Source of the DNA: Seriola aureovittata
Taxonomy: Eukaryota; Chordata; Actinopteri; Carangiformes; Carangidae
Assembly (NCBI RefSeq): GCF_021018895.1
Contig: NC_079382.1
Span: forward strand, 12,859,001 to 12,923,000
DNA length: 64,000 nt
Direction of reading: 5' to 3'
The translations under genes were made by a program, and so were the position numbers. Below are positions 11,206-22,927 of this stretch, piece after piece; the stretch's first letter is position 1, and each line of letters begins with the position of its first letter. The notes under the pieces are model-generated. The model was not told where the DNA came from and made no database searches. It worked only from the letters and a program-made list of their open reading frames with translations.

Positions 11206-14200
11206 GTATGGAGAGATTTTCTACTATTCTCCAGACTTATGAAGTTTGCACATTTCCTCTTGTTCTCTCAACGAGTTCGGGGGTATTTTTTATGGTTTCA
11301 TCAATAACCAGTTAGTGTAGCTTTTGACCAGCAACCGCTGAACGACTGAAGTTATTTTTATAACTTCAGTTATGCCATTTTTAAAACAAATACTTCTAAC
11401 AACAAGAGGTTTTTTACCATTTACATTTCATTAGTTGTGTGCAGTTGTACTTTTGGATGCTTTCATTATCACAAAATGCTTCCCTGTGGGACGACAGTGA
11501 AAAGTAGGCTACATTAAAAAAAAAAGATGTTGTTTTTTTAATGTGCAAGATAAATATAATTTTCTCATATTTTAAATCTGCTGCAAAGTTACAAATGCCA
11601 GAACGTGGGCTTTGCTGTCTTGGGTTTGCCTCCCAAACCTATCTTCCCACTTTAAAGTCATGGAAATTCTTGAATTCTCATTTAATTCTTTTAATTTCTT
11701 CATTAGTTAGGTTTTCTCACAGTGATTTATAAAAGCACATACTGAATGAATTTGTTTGGTCTTTTGTAAGTGTAACAAAATATGATCGTTCCCACCACCA
11801 CGTTTTTTTTTTCTCGACCATGTGGTTTATATAAAGTTGCATTTTACATTTCTGTGCAAGAGGATGTGTTTTAAAAGTTAGAATGACACTCGTACCTCCG
11901 CCAAGGCCAACCTCAAGGAAATTGTTGAAAAATGTCCAATCCGATAATGTTAAGGAAAGAGATTTTAAATAGAAATTCATGGCTCCACCCCTTTAATTGG
12001 TTTCACACCTAAATTTAATGGGTTAGTCCCTGAGCCATGCCCCATCCTTCCAACAAGTTTGTTGCAAATTGGTTCTGTACTTTTTGTGTAGCCTAATCCT
12101 TCTGACAAACAAACAAACCAACAAATGTGTCAATAAATAAGGAGATAATAAAGGGATGAGATAATTTCACATGCTCACAGGACACTCTAACCTGTCTTAA
12201 GAATTACATAAAATCTAATGGCATCTTTGATATGCACTTGTTTTTTGTTGTTGTTGTATTACAATTACAATTAATGCAATTATTACAATCCAAATGCCAT
12301 ACAACACATGTATTCTATATATATATATACATATATATACATATATATATACATATTTTAAATGTATTTTCTTTCTCTCCAGATTTCAGGCATGTCTATA
12401 TTTTGCAGCAGTTTTCCAGGCCGTAGCCTGTGGGATCCACTACCTGGCCTCTGTTTTCCTGGTGGAGACTCCAAACTTTGTGTGCAGTGTGCCCGGCAAC
12501 ATCACTGACGTCCTGTACGGTAACCTGACAGTCTCAAGTCTGGAAGAGGTCCTGCCCGTCTTCAAATCAGGGACTGGGCCCTTGGTGGTGAGGACGTCTG
12601 AGGGAGAGCAGTGGGAGCTAAGCCGGTGCCGCTGCGCCCTGCGCATCGATCCCAAAGGGTTTACATATGACTTTGACGGCAACAAAACAGTGAAAGCCTG
12701 TGTTGGAAACTTTGTTTACGACCGCTCTGAAGTTCAGCAAAGTATTGTGACGGACTGGGACTTGGTATGTGAGAAAGAGTGGCTGGCCAAACTGTGCCAG
12801 CCCACCTTCATGCTGGGGGTGCTGATCGGAGCGCTGATGTTTGGGGACATTGCTGACAGGTAAGCAAGAACTGCAGGGTGGAGAAGAAGGCGGAGGAAAC
12901 TTAAAAGTTAAATTATATCATGTGAGACACATGATTTTCATCATATAAGGAAGTTGTTTTTCATGTGTGCATTGAAAGGAGCGTGCAGGTTGAGAGGCTG
13001 ACTTTTTAATCCTGTACACATGCAGTCATAAATTCAGGAGACACGTCTGCACTTCTGCCTCAGCATTAAACATGACACTGTCCTCTCTCATGCTCAGTGA
13101 CGGGTATATGAGCGAAGGACTGAGTGCACACCCGTGGTTGCCTCATAGGCGTGTGGTGTAGGAAAGGGAAGGTGAGAGTGACAGGAAAAGTGGATGATAG
13201 ATGTGAATGATCGGAGAAAGAAAGGAAAGGAAGAAGAGATGCGAGTGGAAAAAGAACATCAGGTGTCATCAGGCAGATCTGGTGACCTGGCCACACAACA
13301 GCCAGCTGCTGGGCTAGAACGGAACTTAGGTGGTCAGCATTTAGAAGTAGGACTTTTGCCTGATGAGGGCAGAGTCGACGGGGCACCTGCTTTGATGTCT
13401 GCCCAACTATCTCTTATTATGGATCCTGCTAACAGTTCAGACAGAGGAGGTTAGAATTAAATGCTTATGGCAGTAGTTATTTTGGATGGGTTAATCATTA
13501 TTTTTATGCTTTTTATCTGTGCACTTACACTGGTGTGGGCACTGTCTGGTAACTATGGCTCACATTGTGAGGTCAAGTTTTGCTGGCGTTGATCCAAGAG
13601 CGGTTGGTCTACAACCAAGTCCAGTTGCCCTTGATTCAACCTGTTGTGGATAACCATGACCTGGATGACTGCCTGCCAATGAATTACACTGAGCACCCAA
13701 AGGGGATGTGGAGCATCTCTCCCTTATTAAAAGCAAAAATGATGGTTTGTACAGAATTGGATAATATTGAGGTTAGATGTTGTACAGGTGTTCAGTGACG
13801 CAGATCTGCAAGATATGAAATGAAGCCTCATTTACTCAAACTTACTCAGACAGTGAGCATCATGATTGTTCCACCAGTTTGACCTTGTAAGTGGAACCAC
13901 AGAAAATAAGTTTATATTACTTTACAACATTGCCATCATCACAGCAAAAACATCAAACATTTGATTGTTTCAGGTTCTCAAATGAGAATTTTTTTAGTCT
14001 TACATTGTTGTAAACTGAATATTTTCAGTCTGTTGGTTCATTTCATTGCTCTACGATATGTTAATGGGCATTTTTCACTATTTTTTGATGTTTTGTCAAT
14101 TAAAAAAATCATTGATTAATTGAGAAAATACGTGGCAGATTGATTGGTAATGAAAATAATCATCATTTGTAGCCCTGCAGCTAACACACCTTGAAGCAGA

Positions 14201-17200
14201 ACTTCACTTGTCTTAGAACTGGATCACATTTCTTTATCCAAGCGTGTATCATACTCGTTGCAGAATTTGACCAAACTGTTGCAAATGAATGATTCCCTGT
14301 TTTTTACCTGAGCATACTGTATAAACTCAATTACTTTTTCCTCTGTCCCTCTGTCCATTTATCTCTCTCTCTCTCTCACCCTGTTTTCCTCTCCCTTCCT
14401 CTCACCTGTATGTTTCTCTCTCCTCCAGAGTTGGTCGTGTGAGGATTCTGATGATCACCAGCCTCTGTCAGTTTGGGCTCGGGGTGGCCGTAGCATTCTC
14501 TGGAAACTACTATTTCTTTGTGGTGCTTCGTTTCCTCCTTGCAATGGTGAGTTCAACCTGTGCACACATGCATGTGCACTTCTGTACTGTGTATGGTTGT
14601 GTGTTTTTGTATGTCTGTTTTCTTTTCTACCGTGGATGGCGCCATTGAGGGAATGGCAACTTAAGTAGCGTGGATTAGGATAGTGGCCTCACTACCATAT
14701 GAAATCCAAAGCAGTTCCAGGAACTTTAGCTTGTAAAGGCAATCCAGTGTAGAAGTGCATTTTGAGAAATTTTTTCAAAACCCTAATGTCAGTGTGTAAA
14801 TGTTATCATTTTGAAAGAAGTTTCTTATGAATGCATGCATTCTGGACTTTTTGCAAAAGTTAACATGGGACGAGGGAGGTGCCCTTACCTTCTACCTTTC
14901 CTTGTAAAGGAACATTCTTCTTCAGGTTCACTATGTATCCGATTTCTGGAAGTTCCTCTGCAAAACAATCTCTCAGCCAGTTGCTAATGTTCTCTGTGAA
15001 TATATTAAGAGCCACCTCCTGTTAGTCATTTTGCAGTCAAGCCAACATGCAAGTCACAATGTTTGCTCCAGCTGTGTATAAAATGAATATAAGTAAATAT
15101 AACTGTGTAACTTTAACTGTATGTATAATGTATTTCTGTCCTCTTACTGGGCGTAGTTTGTGATAGAAGAATTTACTTGGCAAATAAGTTAGAATAGTCT
15201 TTTCATGTGGTAATAGTTTTGAGAACCCATTTACATCCATATGCATGAAAGTAGCAGAAATGAGAGAAAAAAGAAATTGATATAGATGTTAAGGGGAGGA
15301 TCTGTTTTTCTGCATGCCACGCATAGATATCTGCGTATTTATAAATATGACATTTACATATGAATTGAGTTGACGTTCTTGCTCAGGACTTTAGGAAAAT
15401 ACCTAAAATATGAGCATCAGAATACGTCTTACAAATTAAATCAGATCCTGTGTCCTGGTAAAGCTTAGTTGGTGCATCAGCTTTAAAAAAAAACAAACTA
15501 CCATATCCAAAGTAAAAAAATCATATGGAATATGAGGGATACATGGCAGTAAAGCGGCAGAGACTAAATTGGTGCCCTCAGTGTGTCTTTGTATAGTCAA
15601 ATGTGTGTTTGTGTGATTTTATGTGCATAAAAGAACATGTTTACAAGGGAAAGGAAGGGAGTCATTACGGTTACAAGCCCACATGGCAGTAAAGTTGTCC
15701 TGAAAGAGCCCCTACAGTCTGCCCACTGTTTCACTCCTCGACGTCTTCTACCATCCCCCCCAGCCCTCCTCAGCTACAGCTGTTGTTTTTCACAGAGTCA
15801 GACTCTCAGACAGTGTAGGCCCATACTGCTCAGCCGCACTACACACAGTGCATATTCTGTCTTATAAGCAGGGACAGCTTACTGACATATATATTACACT
15901 ATGATTGAAATATTTCTCTTTTAGAGATCTGGCTAAATAAACAGAATTAAACATATTTACCCTTAAGTTGCAGATATATCAACATATTGCTGCTGTGAAT
16001 ATAAATCGTCCTGTGATTATGGTACTGTATATACAAATGACAAATAGTTGGTTTAGTAAAAAACAAAAGGAAAATGTAACAATGCCCATTTCAACTTTGT
16101 TTAAAAAGATAAAAAGCCACACTGTTTCTTTTACGAATGAAGAGTTGAATTAATATGTGATAAAATTCATCCTTTCTCACTTCAATGTATTCAATTTTTC
16201 TGCTACAGTCTGAGTTGGTCTGATTATGACTAGCAGCTTACGGTGGCTTATGTTTGCAAACTTTATATTTTTATATGTAGCTGTGTAACTGATTTTATAA
16301 TTCCTTTTTACTTGTGCTACTCTTACATTCTTGTGACTGCAGTTGTTGCTGTTAAGTAAAAGTTGCAACTGCTGGATATATGGCCTAAAAAAATAACAAA
16401 CGCCATTTAAAATTAAAAACTTAACACTATGCATTCTGTGGTAACAATACTGACACAAAGTGCCCATAAATTTAGTTCAGCATTTCACCGTCCTCCTTCC
16501 TTGCTTTGCTCATGGCAGGTGTCCAGTGGCTACCTCGTGGTGGTGTTTGTCTACGTTACCGAATTCACTGGCATCAAGGTACGCACATGGACCTCTATGC
16601 ACGTTCACGCGGCCTTTGCAGTCGGCATCATGGTGGTGGCTCTGACCGGTTACCTGGTGCGGGTCTGGTGGATCTACCAGATCATCCTCTCCATATGCAC
16701 CTCGCCCTTCTTGTTCTTCTGCTGGAAGTTCCCGGAGACGCCTTTTTACCTGATGGCCAAGGGCCGCTACAAGGACACTCAGACCCTGCTGGATGCGATT
16801 GCCCGCTTCAATGGCCTTGAGTGCAGGCTGAAGGCAGAGGATCTCCTGGAACCAGAGGAGAGAGAGAACGGCAGAGCTCTGCTGGAGAAGGAGGCAGAGG
16901 AGCGGCCATCGCAGAGTGAAAAGAAGCTGTCCATCCTGGATCTGTTTGGAAGCTGGAGGATGGCGGGCCGCACATGCACAGTGTGGGCCATCTGGTTCAT
17001 CGGCAGCTTGGGCTACTATGTCTTCTCTTTAGGCTCAGTCAACCTAGGTGGAAACCAATACATTAACCTCTTCCTTGCTGGTAAGTGATTGGCTAATGAG
17101 GAGGTAATGCTATTACGAACCTATAACACGTCCTGCTTCGGCCATTCGAATGTAGATACCTTTGTGTTTGTGAACTGTTGTCAACTGCTGAACCTCTTTG

Positions 17201-18182
17201 GATTTTAAACGGAAATCTAATAACAGATCAGCCTTTTCTCATGTAAACAAATAAGGCTATTAGCCCTGAGCTTAGTTCAGCCCTGTTTATCAAATGGGGC
17301 AGAATACTAATAAAACTGTCTTAGCCATAACGCTAGTTCTGCACACTATCAAATATCATGTTCATCCCAGGCCGTATATCACCTGGGAGAATATTTTGTC
17401 GTTGAGAAGGCAGTAAGATTCTTTGCTGTTCACCATTGTGGCTTACTGCTCTGTTTCCAAGAACAGAGCAGTTTTCTGTATGCAGCAAACCACAACTACA
17501 GCTCCCCACCACAACTACAGCTCCCCGCCCCAACTAAACAGTTTTGCTGTTGCTTTTTTATCTAATTAAGAAAATAAGATTTGTACTGTAATAAACATTT
17601 TTGTTGTTAAACAAATCTAAAACCGATGTACTACTCATGCAATGCTGATATATGCTAATGCTAATATATAGTGAATTATTATTTTCACAAATGTACATCA
17701 TAAATACCACATTTGGTAGTATTAATGTCTGGGATTTCAATTTTAGCTGTTCAGCAGAAGATATGCTTGTTGCAGTGTTTGCATTAGGTTTACTTTGTCT
17801 TCCTTTCTCTTTACACATAACAGAAAATGCTGATTATGTGCTTCCTTTAACATCCAGTAGGAACATTTATAATCCCCACTTAATTCCTTTGGAGACTTAC
17901 AGTAGAGCACATTTAGGAAGCTGATCTTTGCCAACATTTTAGAAACTAGTTATTTAGGTCCCCTGGATAGAATGTCACAGTGTCAGTGTGTCATGGCCGT
18001 GATAACCTCAGACTGAGAGCTGCTGTGATTGGCTGTTTCCAGGCGCAGTGGAGCTCCCCTCGTATCTGGTTGGCTGTTTTGCAATGGACCGGATTGGAAG
18101 GAAGAAGACTTGTGCCCCAGCTCTGCTACTGGCCGGGGTGGCTTGTATGCTCATCATTGTGGTGCCTGCTGTACGTGCAAAA

Positions 18183-18256
<74 letters not shown>

Positions 18257-18968
18257 AGAGAGAGAGAGAGAGAGAGACAGTATATGTATATATATATTTA
18301 AGTGTTGGTATAATTCATGTTTTTCTCCTTTGTTGCAGCCATAGATGCAGTCAACACTGTTATTGCTTTGGGATTATAAAACTACTGGTGTCAGCACAAT
18401 TTTTAGTGGCTCCATAAAAATAGTCATAGATATGAGTAACAAAAATTCTGTCACAAACTTTTGCACCTATATGACCCCAAATTTAGAGGAACTAGCCAGA
18501 CACCACACTAATCTTCGTGTCATAATCAATGCAGGCCAATTTTCATTCAAAGAATGTTTATTTTAACTTTCTCACAGTCATTTGTAAGTGCTGTCACTTC
18601 CACTTTTGTCAAATCCTGATGTTTCACTGCATTTGGAGCATTACACATGTGACAGTGGCCCTGTTCAGACCTGGCATTAAAATGTATCTTGGGGGATCCA
18701 ATCACAAGTGGACAGCTCTAAGTACAGGTGTGAACGCTCCTAAGATGCATTGAGGACGCATTTGAGACCCAATCACTCAAACATTGTGTGAACACAAAGG
18801 CGCCCTTGGCCACATTGAAGGACCGCCTACTCAACTGACGTCTTCTGCCACAGTCTAGTTAGTCCCAACACAGTTTCATAATGACACTAAAATGTTTCAA
18901 ATGACTACAAGCTTATTTTATTGTAGAGCTGTGTGCATTGCAATGATTCACTTAATCCCTCATTGCTC

Positions 18969-19019
<51 letters not shown>

Positions 19020-19456
19020 CTCTCTTTCTTTCTCTCCTTCTCACACACACAAACACATACACATTGATAACAGACACGTCTGTCATAATCGCATTGGCTA
19101 AAACAACAATGCATACATGTGTATTTGCATATAAAGCAGGGAACTGAAACCCGATCACAATCTGTCACTAGAGACGCATGTGAAGACGTATTCTGGTGCT
19201 AGGTGTGAACTCAAGTGCTTAGAGCCGTCAACTTGTGGTCATACCCTACAGGTTAATGCCAGGTCAGAACAAGGCCAGTGACTCCAGTGTCAACAAGGTC
19301 TTTCAGGGAAAGCCAGAAACAGGCTTACTTTAATATTTCTTAAGTATTTTCTGCAGTGGCACAATCTGTCTGGAGTTTATTGTCCTGTCCTGACGTTGCC
19401 CCGGGCGGTTGGACCACTTTCACTGTTGAGCTCTGATATATGACACACTCAGCTCC

Positions 19457-19498
<42 letters not shown>

Positions 19499-22400
19499 GT
19501 GCGTGTGTGTGCGTGTGTGTGTGTGTTTTGAGCTGTGACCCAAATTAGTACTGCTTATGGCTGGGTTGGCTAACAGCTGGTACTTAATGTCCAAGTAAAT
19601 ATGACCTTTGACCTTGAAAGCCTTTTTGAACAGAGCAGTCAACAAGTGTGACGTGAAAAACAAGCGCACGCAGACAGTGGAAACAGTGGAGACAGCATCT
19701 TTCTTTTTTTCTTTGATTGTGTCACTGTAGTATCTTCTGCAGGCCTCCACAGAGAAACACAATCTAGTGAACTCCCTCTGCTGACTTAACACACATACCA
19801 GAGTGTCTGTAACTTTCTTTGGTAAACTACATTGACTTATACTGTATATCTTACCTTGGTAAACATGTCATGGTCTCTAATGTATGAGAGAAGAGGAGTA
19901 GAAGCAGTATACTGTATAAGTATACTGTACAAGAACTTGATTTGGTGACAGTTTCTTAGTGACAGGATTTACATACAACACACACTCAAGTCTGTACAGT
20001 AAATATTAAGCTACAGCCAGCATAGGCTTAGCTTAGCTTAGCATAAAGACTAGAAACGCTCTGAAACAAGTAGCTAGCTCCTGTCCAAAGTTAATGAAAT
20101 CTTCAGATTCTGTTGGTCCCTCTGTTGATCTTTGCACGATGTGCTCTTCTGTTCTGGGCTTGGGTTTTCTTTACATACTTGTTAAGTAGTTTTCTTAAAC
20201 TTTCTGAAGATTTGTAATGCTGGTGTTTCTAACTCTAGCAGTCAAATCTTCAGTCTGTGTCTGATGCTTTAGAAAGTGTGTTTTTTTTTATTTTTATCAT
20301 GGCTACTCTGAGTGCTTTTACTTTTGAATGCTGTGTTTGTCTAAATACTGACACTGCACTGTATTAGTTAGGGAGTGACAGTAATTGCGCTCTAAAGCCA
20401 AACATTTATACTTATTTCAGTGGCTTAACTTGTTCCCTATCTGTATTTTGTCCACATGTAACCACTGTAAGTTTTTCTAAGCACTACACTCTGGTGACAC
20501 ATGACATAGCTTTCTGCCAAATCTGGCATCTGGACACGATTCTTTTTTGCCACGCAAACAGCCCTGTGTGTGTCATATATTCACATGGGGCTACATACTT
20601 TTACTACCATGGGAACACACACTAGCAGTGACTGATTAACAGCAAAAATATTTAATAAACAAATTCATAAATTACAGGGTAGTAAGTAAGTAAGTAAGTA
20701 ACAAAGACCTTCACTTTCAGAGCACCCTAAAATAAAGCTGGTTCGTTTCAGGCCAGCAGTTTAAAAATAGCTTATGTGGATAGGATCACCTCACACAGCC
20801 TCCCTCCTGTCTCTGTGTATCTTTAGCATTGTCAGTCTGGGCCGGGTGTTGGTGTCTGTATCTATTGCGTCACAGCAGCAGACTCAGTTGTAGTTCTCCA
20901 GGTGTTGGTAAGAGAAGCCGTAGTGGCTCCTTAGGTCACAGCTCACTTTCCAAGAACAGCTTTTTCTTTTTTTTTTTGCCTGTGTACCGTTGAAACACAT
21001 GACAAACACACATTCAGATATGAAAGACATGTATGTGCAAATATTAAACACTCAGTATCGTATCTATATCTACACTGCCATGAATAGAAATAGTTTTGTT
21101 TAAGTGGTTCCCATGCTACAAAGTTTAATAATGAGGTAAATTAAAAGTGAGTGACTGAGGGAGCAATCATCCCTTCGCTTTATTAGATCAGTTTATTAGA
21201 AAATGTAACCGAGCAGAATTGAGTCAGCATGAACTTCACTTCACCCATCCATGGAGGGCTGTAAGAGTCTCGTGTTTAAAGCTTGACTATTAACAGAGTA
21301 AGTGGTCTGATGAAAAGTCTTAAGGTCAAAAGTCAAGTGTTAATGACGTTGGCTGTAATATCACATGCTGCCAAAATGATGTCCATGACTGTTGAGCTCA
21401 CTTCTCACCCCTCCACCCCTTTTCCACAGGACATCGAGGTGCTGGCCATCGCTCTTTGTATGACAGGGAAGTTTGCCATCGCCATTGCCTTTGGTCTCAT
21501 CTATCTGTACACCTGTGAGCTTTATCCAACCATCATCAGGTAACAACAAACTGAATCAAAACATATACAGATCCCCGAGACATAGAATATCTGGCCTAGA
21601 ATCAGTTTGCAATTTGTCATTTTATAGATGTTTTAACCACCAGTAGCCTGTTAAAGCTGGTGTCATACTGACAAATAGTTAGCTTGTTTCCCCGAGCTTT
21701 AATGTAAAATTCCTGCCAACACACACTACAGCACAATTTGATATATATTTTAATGTAGTTTTGTTTACCTTCTTCTTAGTTCTCAGTTTTTTAAGCATTA
21801 TTTAAGTGGAAACAAACAGGAAGGACGGGTCAAGAATGTCATCAACATTGTATGTGTTTTTGTATGTGTCTACCCCTGTCCACAGGATATCGTTATGGGC
21901 ACATTAAAGTTGTTTTGTGTCTTTCCATGTATGAAGAAACAGCAAAGTTAAAAAAAAACATTTTTGATCATACATTGACAGTACAACCAGTGTTTTATGT
22001 ACAGCTGCATTTATGGTACACTTTTTGATCAAAAAGTAATGTTACTGTTCAGAGAGTTTCCAGTAATAGATTTTTCCTCTATTTTGGTGGTGGTAGGCCT
22101 TAGGTCTGTACCCTGATGTCAGGGTACAGACATAAGATTCTCTAATGTTGCTGACCTTGTGCATGATCTCCCTCCAGGTCTCTGGCAGTAGGTAGTGGCA
22201 GTATGATGTGCCGTGTTGGCAGTGTGGTGGCCCCCTTCTGTGTGTACCTGGCTGATGTCTGGGTCTATCTGCCTCAGGTATACATGTTTTCTTTTGGCTG
22301 GTTCTTGCAGAACAACAAATTTTTAATATTTAATTACCTGTTTTCACCTTGTCCATTCTGTTACCTTAGTACCCTGTTCATATTTATCATAGTTTATCTA

Positions 22401-22628
22401 CAAGGGTAAGAGAGTAAATTCTAGCAAATTCTTTTTTTTTTTTTTCCTTTTATCATGACCCCTGTGCAGCTCATCGTGGGAATCCTGGCATTCATTATCG
22501 GAGTGCTGACATTGCTGTTGCCTGAGACCCTGGGCAAACCTCTAACAACCACCTTGGAGGAGGCAGAGGCTCTGGGACGCAAAAAACAGGATGGGTTGGA
22601 GATGAACCAACATGATGTCAAGGCCTGA
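11162..22628 (+). CDS. slc22a16: slc22a16: solute carrier family 22 member 16 (organic cation/carnitine transporter), complete, 8 exons
   Basis: Joined exons: 11162-11205, 12383-12859, 14429-14546, 16519-17080, 18043-18170, 21430-21539, 22178-22277, 22470-22628. The total is 1698 nt, 565 residues plus TGA, close to the 577 residues of human SLC22A16. All introns are GT-AG and every junction phase is consistent. The protein is a 12-helix major facilitator transporter of the plasma membrane; the family member carries carnitine and organic cations. Visible hallmarks are CGIHYLASVF in TM1 and a large extracellular loop with three N-glycosylation sequons (NIT, NLT, NKT). DRVGR follows TM2 (MFS loop motif), and TGYLVR, PETPFYL and VNLGGN also match human SLC22A16 positions, as does ELYPTIIRSLAVGSGS after TM10. 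The closest other relatives would be SLC22A4/5/15, but the shared SLC22A16 phrases favour this assignment. No frameshift or stop was seen. The final tail (EMNQHDVKA) is shorter than in human. Confidence 0.93.
11345..11370. repeat. Perfect 11-bp hairpin in slc22a16 intron 1
   Basis: ACTGAAGTTAT (11345-11355) and ATAACTTCAGT (11360-11370) are exact complements around a TTTT loop, about 140 bases after exon 1. Confidence 0.8.
11888..12122. repeat. Degenerate dispersed fish repeat (CCTCCGCCAAGG type)
   Basis: Phrases such as TACCTCCGCCAAGG, AATTTAATGGGTT, CCATGCCCCATCCTTCCA and TGACAAACAAACAAACCAAC match a dispersed repeat I recognise from many fish genomes, probably the tail of a non-LTR retroelement. 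It lies in slc22a16 intron 1. Family assignment is from memory. Confidence 0.55.
12315..12357. repeat. (TA)n-rich microsatellite
   Basis: Imperfect TATATA/CATATA run ending about 25 bases upstream of the exon 2 acceptor. Confidence 0.85.
12383..12859 (+). CDS. slc22a16: slc22a16 exon 2 (TM1, glycosylated loop, TM2)
   Basis: The acceptor TTTCTCTCCAG precedes ATTTCAGG. The exon encodes residues 15-174: TM1, the long cysteine-containing extracellular loop with sequons at GNIT, GNLT and GNKT, and TM2 (TFMLGVLIGALMFG). It ends at GACAG/GTAAGC, splitting the Arg of the DR motif. Confidence 0.93.
13940..14182 (-). mobile_element. Degenerate common teleost MITE (hAT-like, non-autonomous)
   Basis: On the minus strand the sequence reads CAGGGCTACAAATGATGATT, then ATTTTCATTACCAATCAATC, then AAATAGTGAAAAATGCCCAT, and later ATATTCAGTTTACAACAATG and TCTCATTTGAGAACCTG. 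This order matches a very abundant fish element that begins GGGCTGCAACTAATGATTAT. It lies in slc22a16 intron 2. The far terminus is too decayed to place. Confidence 0.6.
14429..14546 (+). CDS. slc22a16: slc22a16 exon 3 (residues 174-213)
   Basis: A pyrimidine-rich acceptor (CTCTCCTCCAG) is followed by a frame giving RVGRVRILMITS and then TM3/TM4 residues ending FLLAM. The donor is ATG/GTGAGT, phase 0. Confidence 0.92.
16519..17080 (+). CDS. slc22a16: slc22a16 exon 4 (TM4-TM7 and cytoplasmic loop)
   Basis: This is the largest exon, residues 214-400. It starts VSSGYLVV and includes TGYLVR, the PETPFYLMAKGR motif after TM6, and a charged intracellular loop rich in Glu and Lys. It ends with VNLGGNQYINLFLAG. 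The donor GCTG/GTAAGT is phase 1. Confidence 0.94.
18043..18170 (+). CDS. slc22a16: slc22a16 exon 5 (residues 401-443)
   Basis: The acceptor CTGTTTCCAG precedes GCGCAGTG. The frame reads AVELPSYLVGCFAMDRIGRK, matching VVEIPAYTFVCIAMDKVGRR in human, then another membrane helix. The donor CCTGCT/GTACGT is weaker than its neighbours and lies 16 bases upstream of a long GT repeat. Confidence 0.9.
18187..18278. repeat. (GT)n(GA)n compound microsatellite next to exon 5 donor
   Basis: A GT run with one GC interruption, followed by a GA run, starting 16 bases after the exon 5 end. In the pre-mRNA it is a (UG)n tract. Confidence 0.96.
18658..19275. mobile_element. 618-bp terminal-inverted-repeat DNA element
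   Basis: The 23-bp termini 18658-18680 (GCCCTGTTCAGACCTGGCAT..) and the complement of 19253-19275 differ at two positions. Weaker inverted similarity continues inward for roughly 70 bases and includes CACAAGTGGACAGCTCTAAG against CACAAGTTGACGGCTCTAAG. CAGTG flanks both ends (18653-18657 and 19276-19280), a candidate 5-bp target duplication. The interior has a (CT)n tract and no transposase. It lies in slc22a16 intron 5. Confidence 0.75.
18971..19042. repeat. (CT)n microsatellite inside the TIR element
   Basis: A CT dinucleotide run with a few TT interruptions, followed by a short CA run. Confidence 0.95.
19459..19527. repeat. (GT)n microsatellite
   Basis: A GT run with regular GC interruptions near its right end, in slc22a16 intron 5. 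Confidence 0.95.
20005..20100. repeat. Relic of GCTTAGCATAAAGACT dispersed repeat
   Basis: CTTAGCTTAGCATAAAGACT followed by GAAACGCTCTGAAAC and TAGCTAGCTCCTGTCCAAAG resembles a very common fish dispersed repeat. It is degenerate. It lies in slc22a16 intron 5. Confidence 0.5.
21430..21539 (+). CDS. slc22a16: slc22a16 exon 6 (residues 444-480)
   Basis: It begins DIEVLAIALCMTGKFA and ends CELYPTIIR, with the Arg codon split. It carries the MFS AIAFGLIYLYTCELYP motif. A decayed partial copy of this exon lies at 25637-25717. Confidence 0.93.
22099..22136. promoter_or_regulatory. Near-perfect hairpin upstream of slc22a16 exon 7
   Basis: CTTAGGTCTGTACCCTGA (22099-22116) pairs with TCAGGGTACAGACATAAG (22119-22136) with one mismatch and a 2-base loop, so 17 of 18 pairs form. 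It ends 41 bases before the exon 7 acceptor, within the usual branch-point region. A splicing role is inference. Confidence 0.5.
22178..22277 (+). CDS. slc22a16: slc22a16 exon 7 (residues 480-513)
   Basis: The acceptor CCCTCCAG precedes GTCTCTGG. The frame gives SLAVGSGSMMCRVGSVVAPF, nearly the human SLAVGSGSMVCRLASILAPF. The donor is CCTCAG/GTATAC, phase 0. Confidence 0.93.
22470..22628 (+). CDS. slc22a16: slc22a16 exon 8, C-terminus and stop
   Basis: The acceptor CCCTGTGCAG precedes CTCATCGTG. It encodes the last helix, LPETLGKPL (human LPETLGKRL), a short acidic/charged tail, and TGA at 22626-22628. Confidence 0.92.
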   Translation, partial: LIVGILAFIIGVLTLLLPETLGKPLTTTLEEAEALGRKKQDGLEMNQHDVKA

Positions 22629-22850
22629 GCTGCACGCTGCTGGAAAAAGAGAGGGACAGACACACCGAAAGAAGCTTTGGAAAAACAGAATGAGACAGAA
22701 GGAGCGAAGAGAGAGGAGATGATGAAACAGTAACACCATTGATTTATTGGATCGTCTGGAAAAAGGAAACAAGCTTTTATCAGAACTCTTGAAATGATGC
22801 TATTGTTCTCATTTTGTTCTGTAAAGTGACCACCAGGCTTCACTGTGTGC

Positions 22851-22927
<77 letters not shown>

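Noticed and set aside
13580..13798. 72-residue frame in slc22a16 intron 2
   Set aside because: No family resemblance; it lies between phased, well-supported exons and has no splice signals that would include it.
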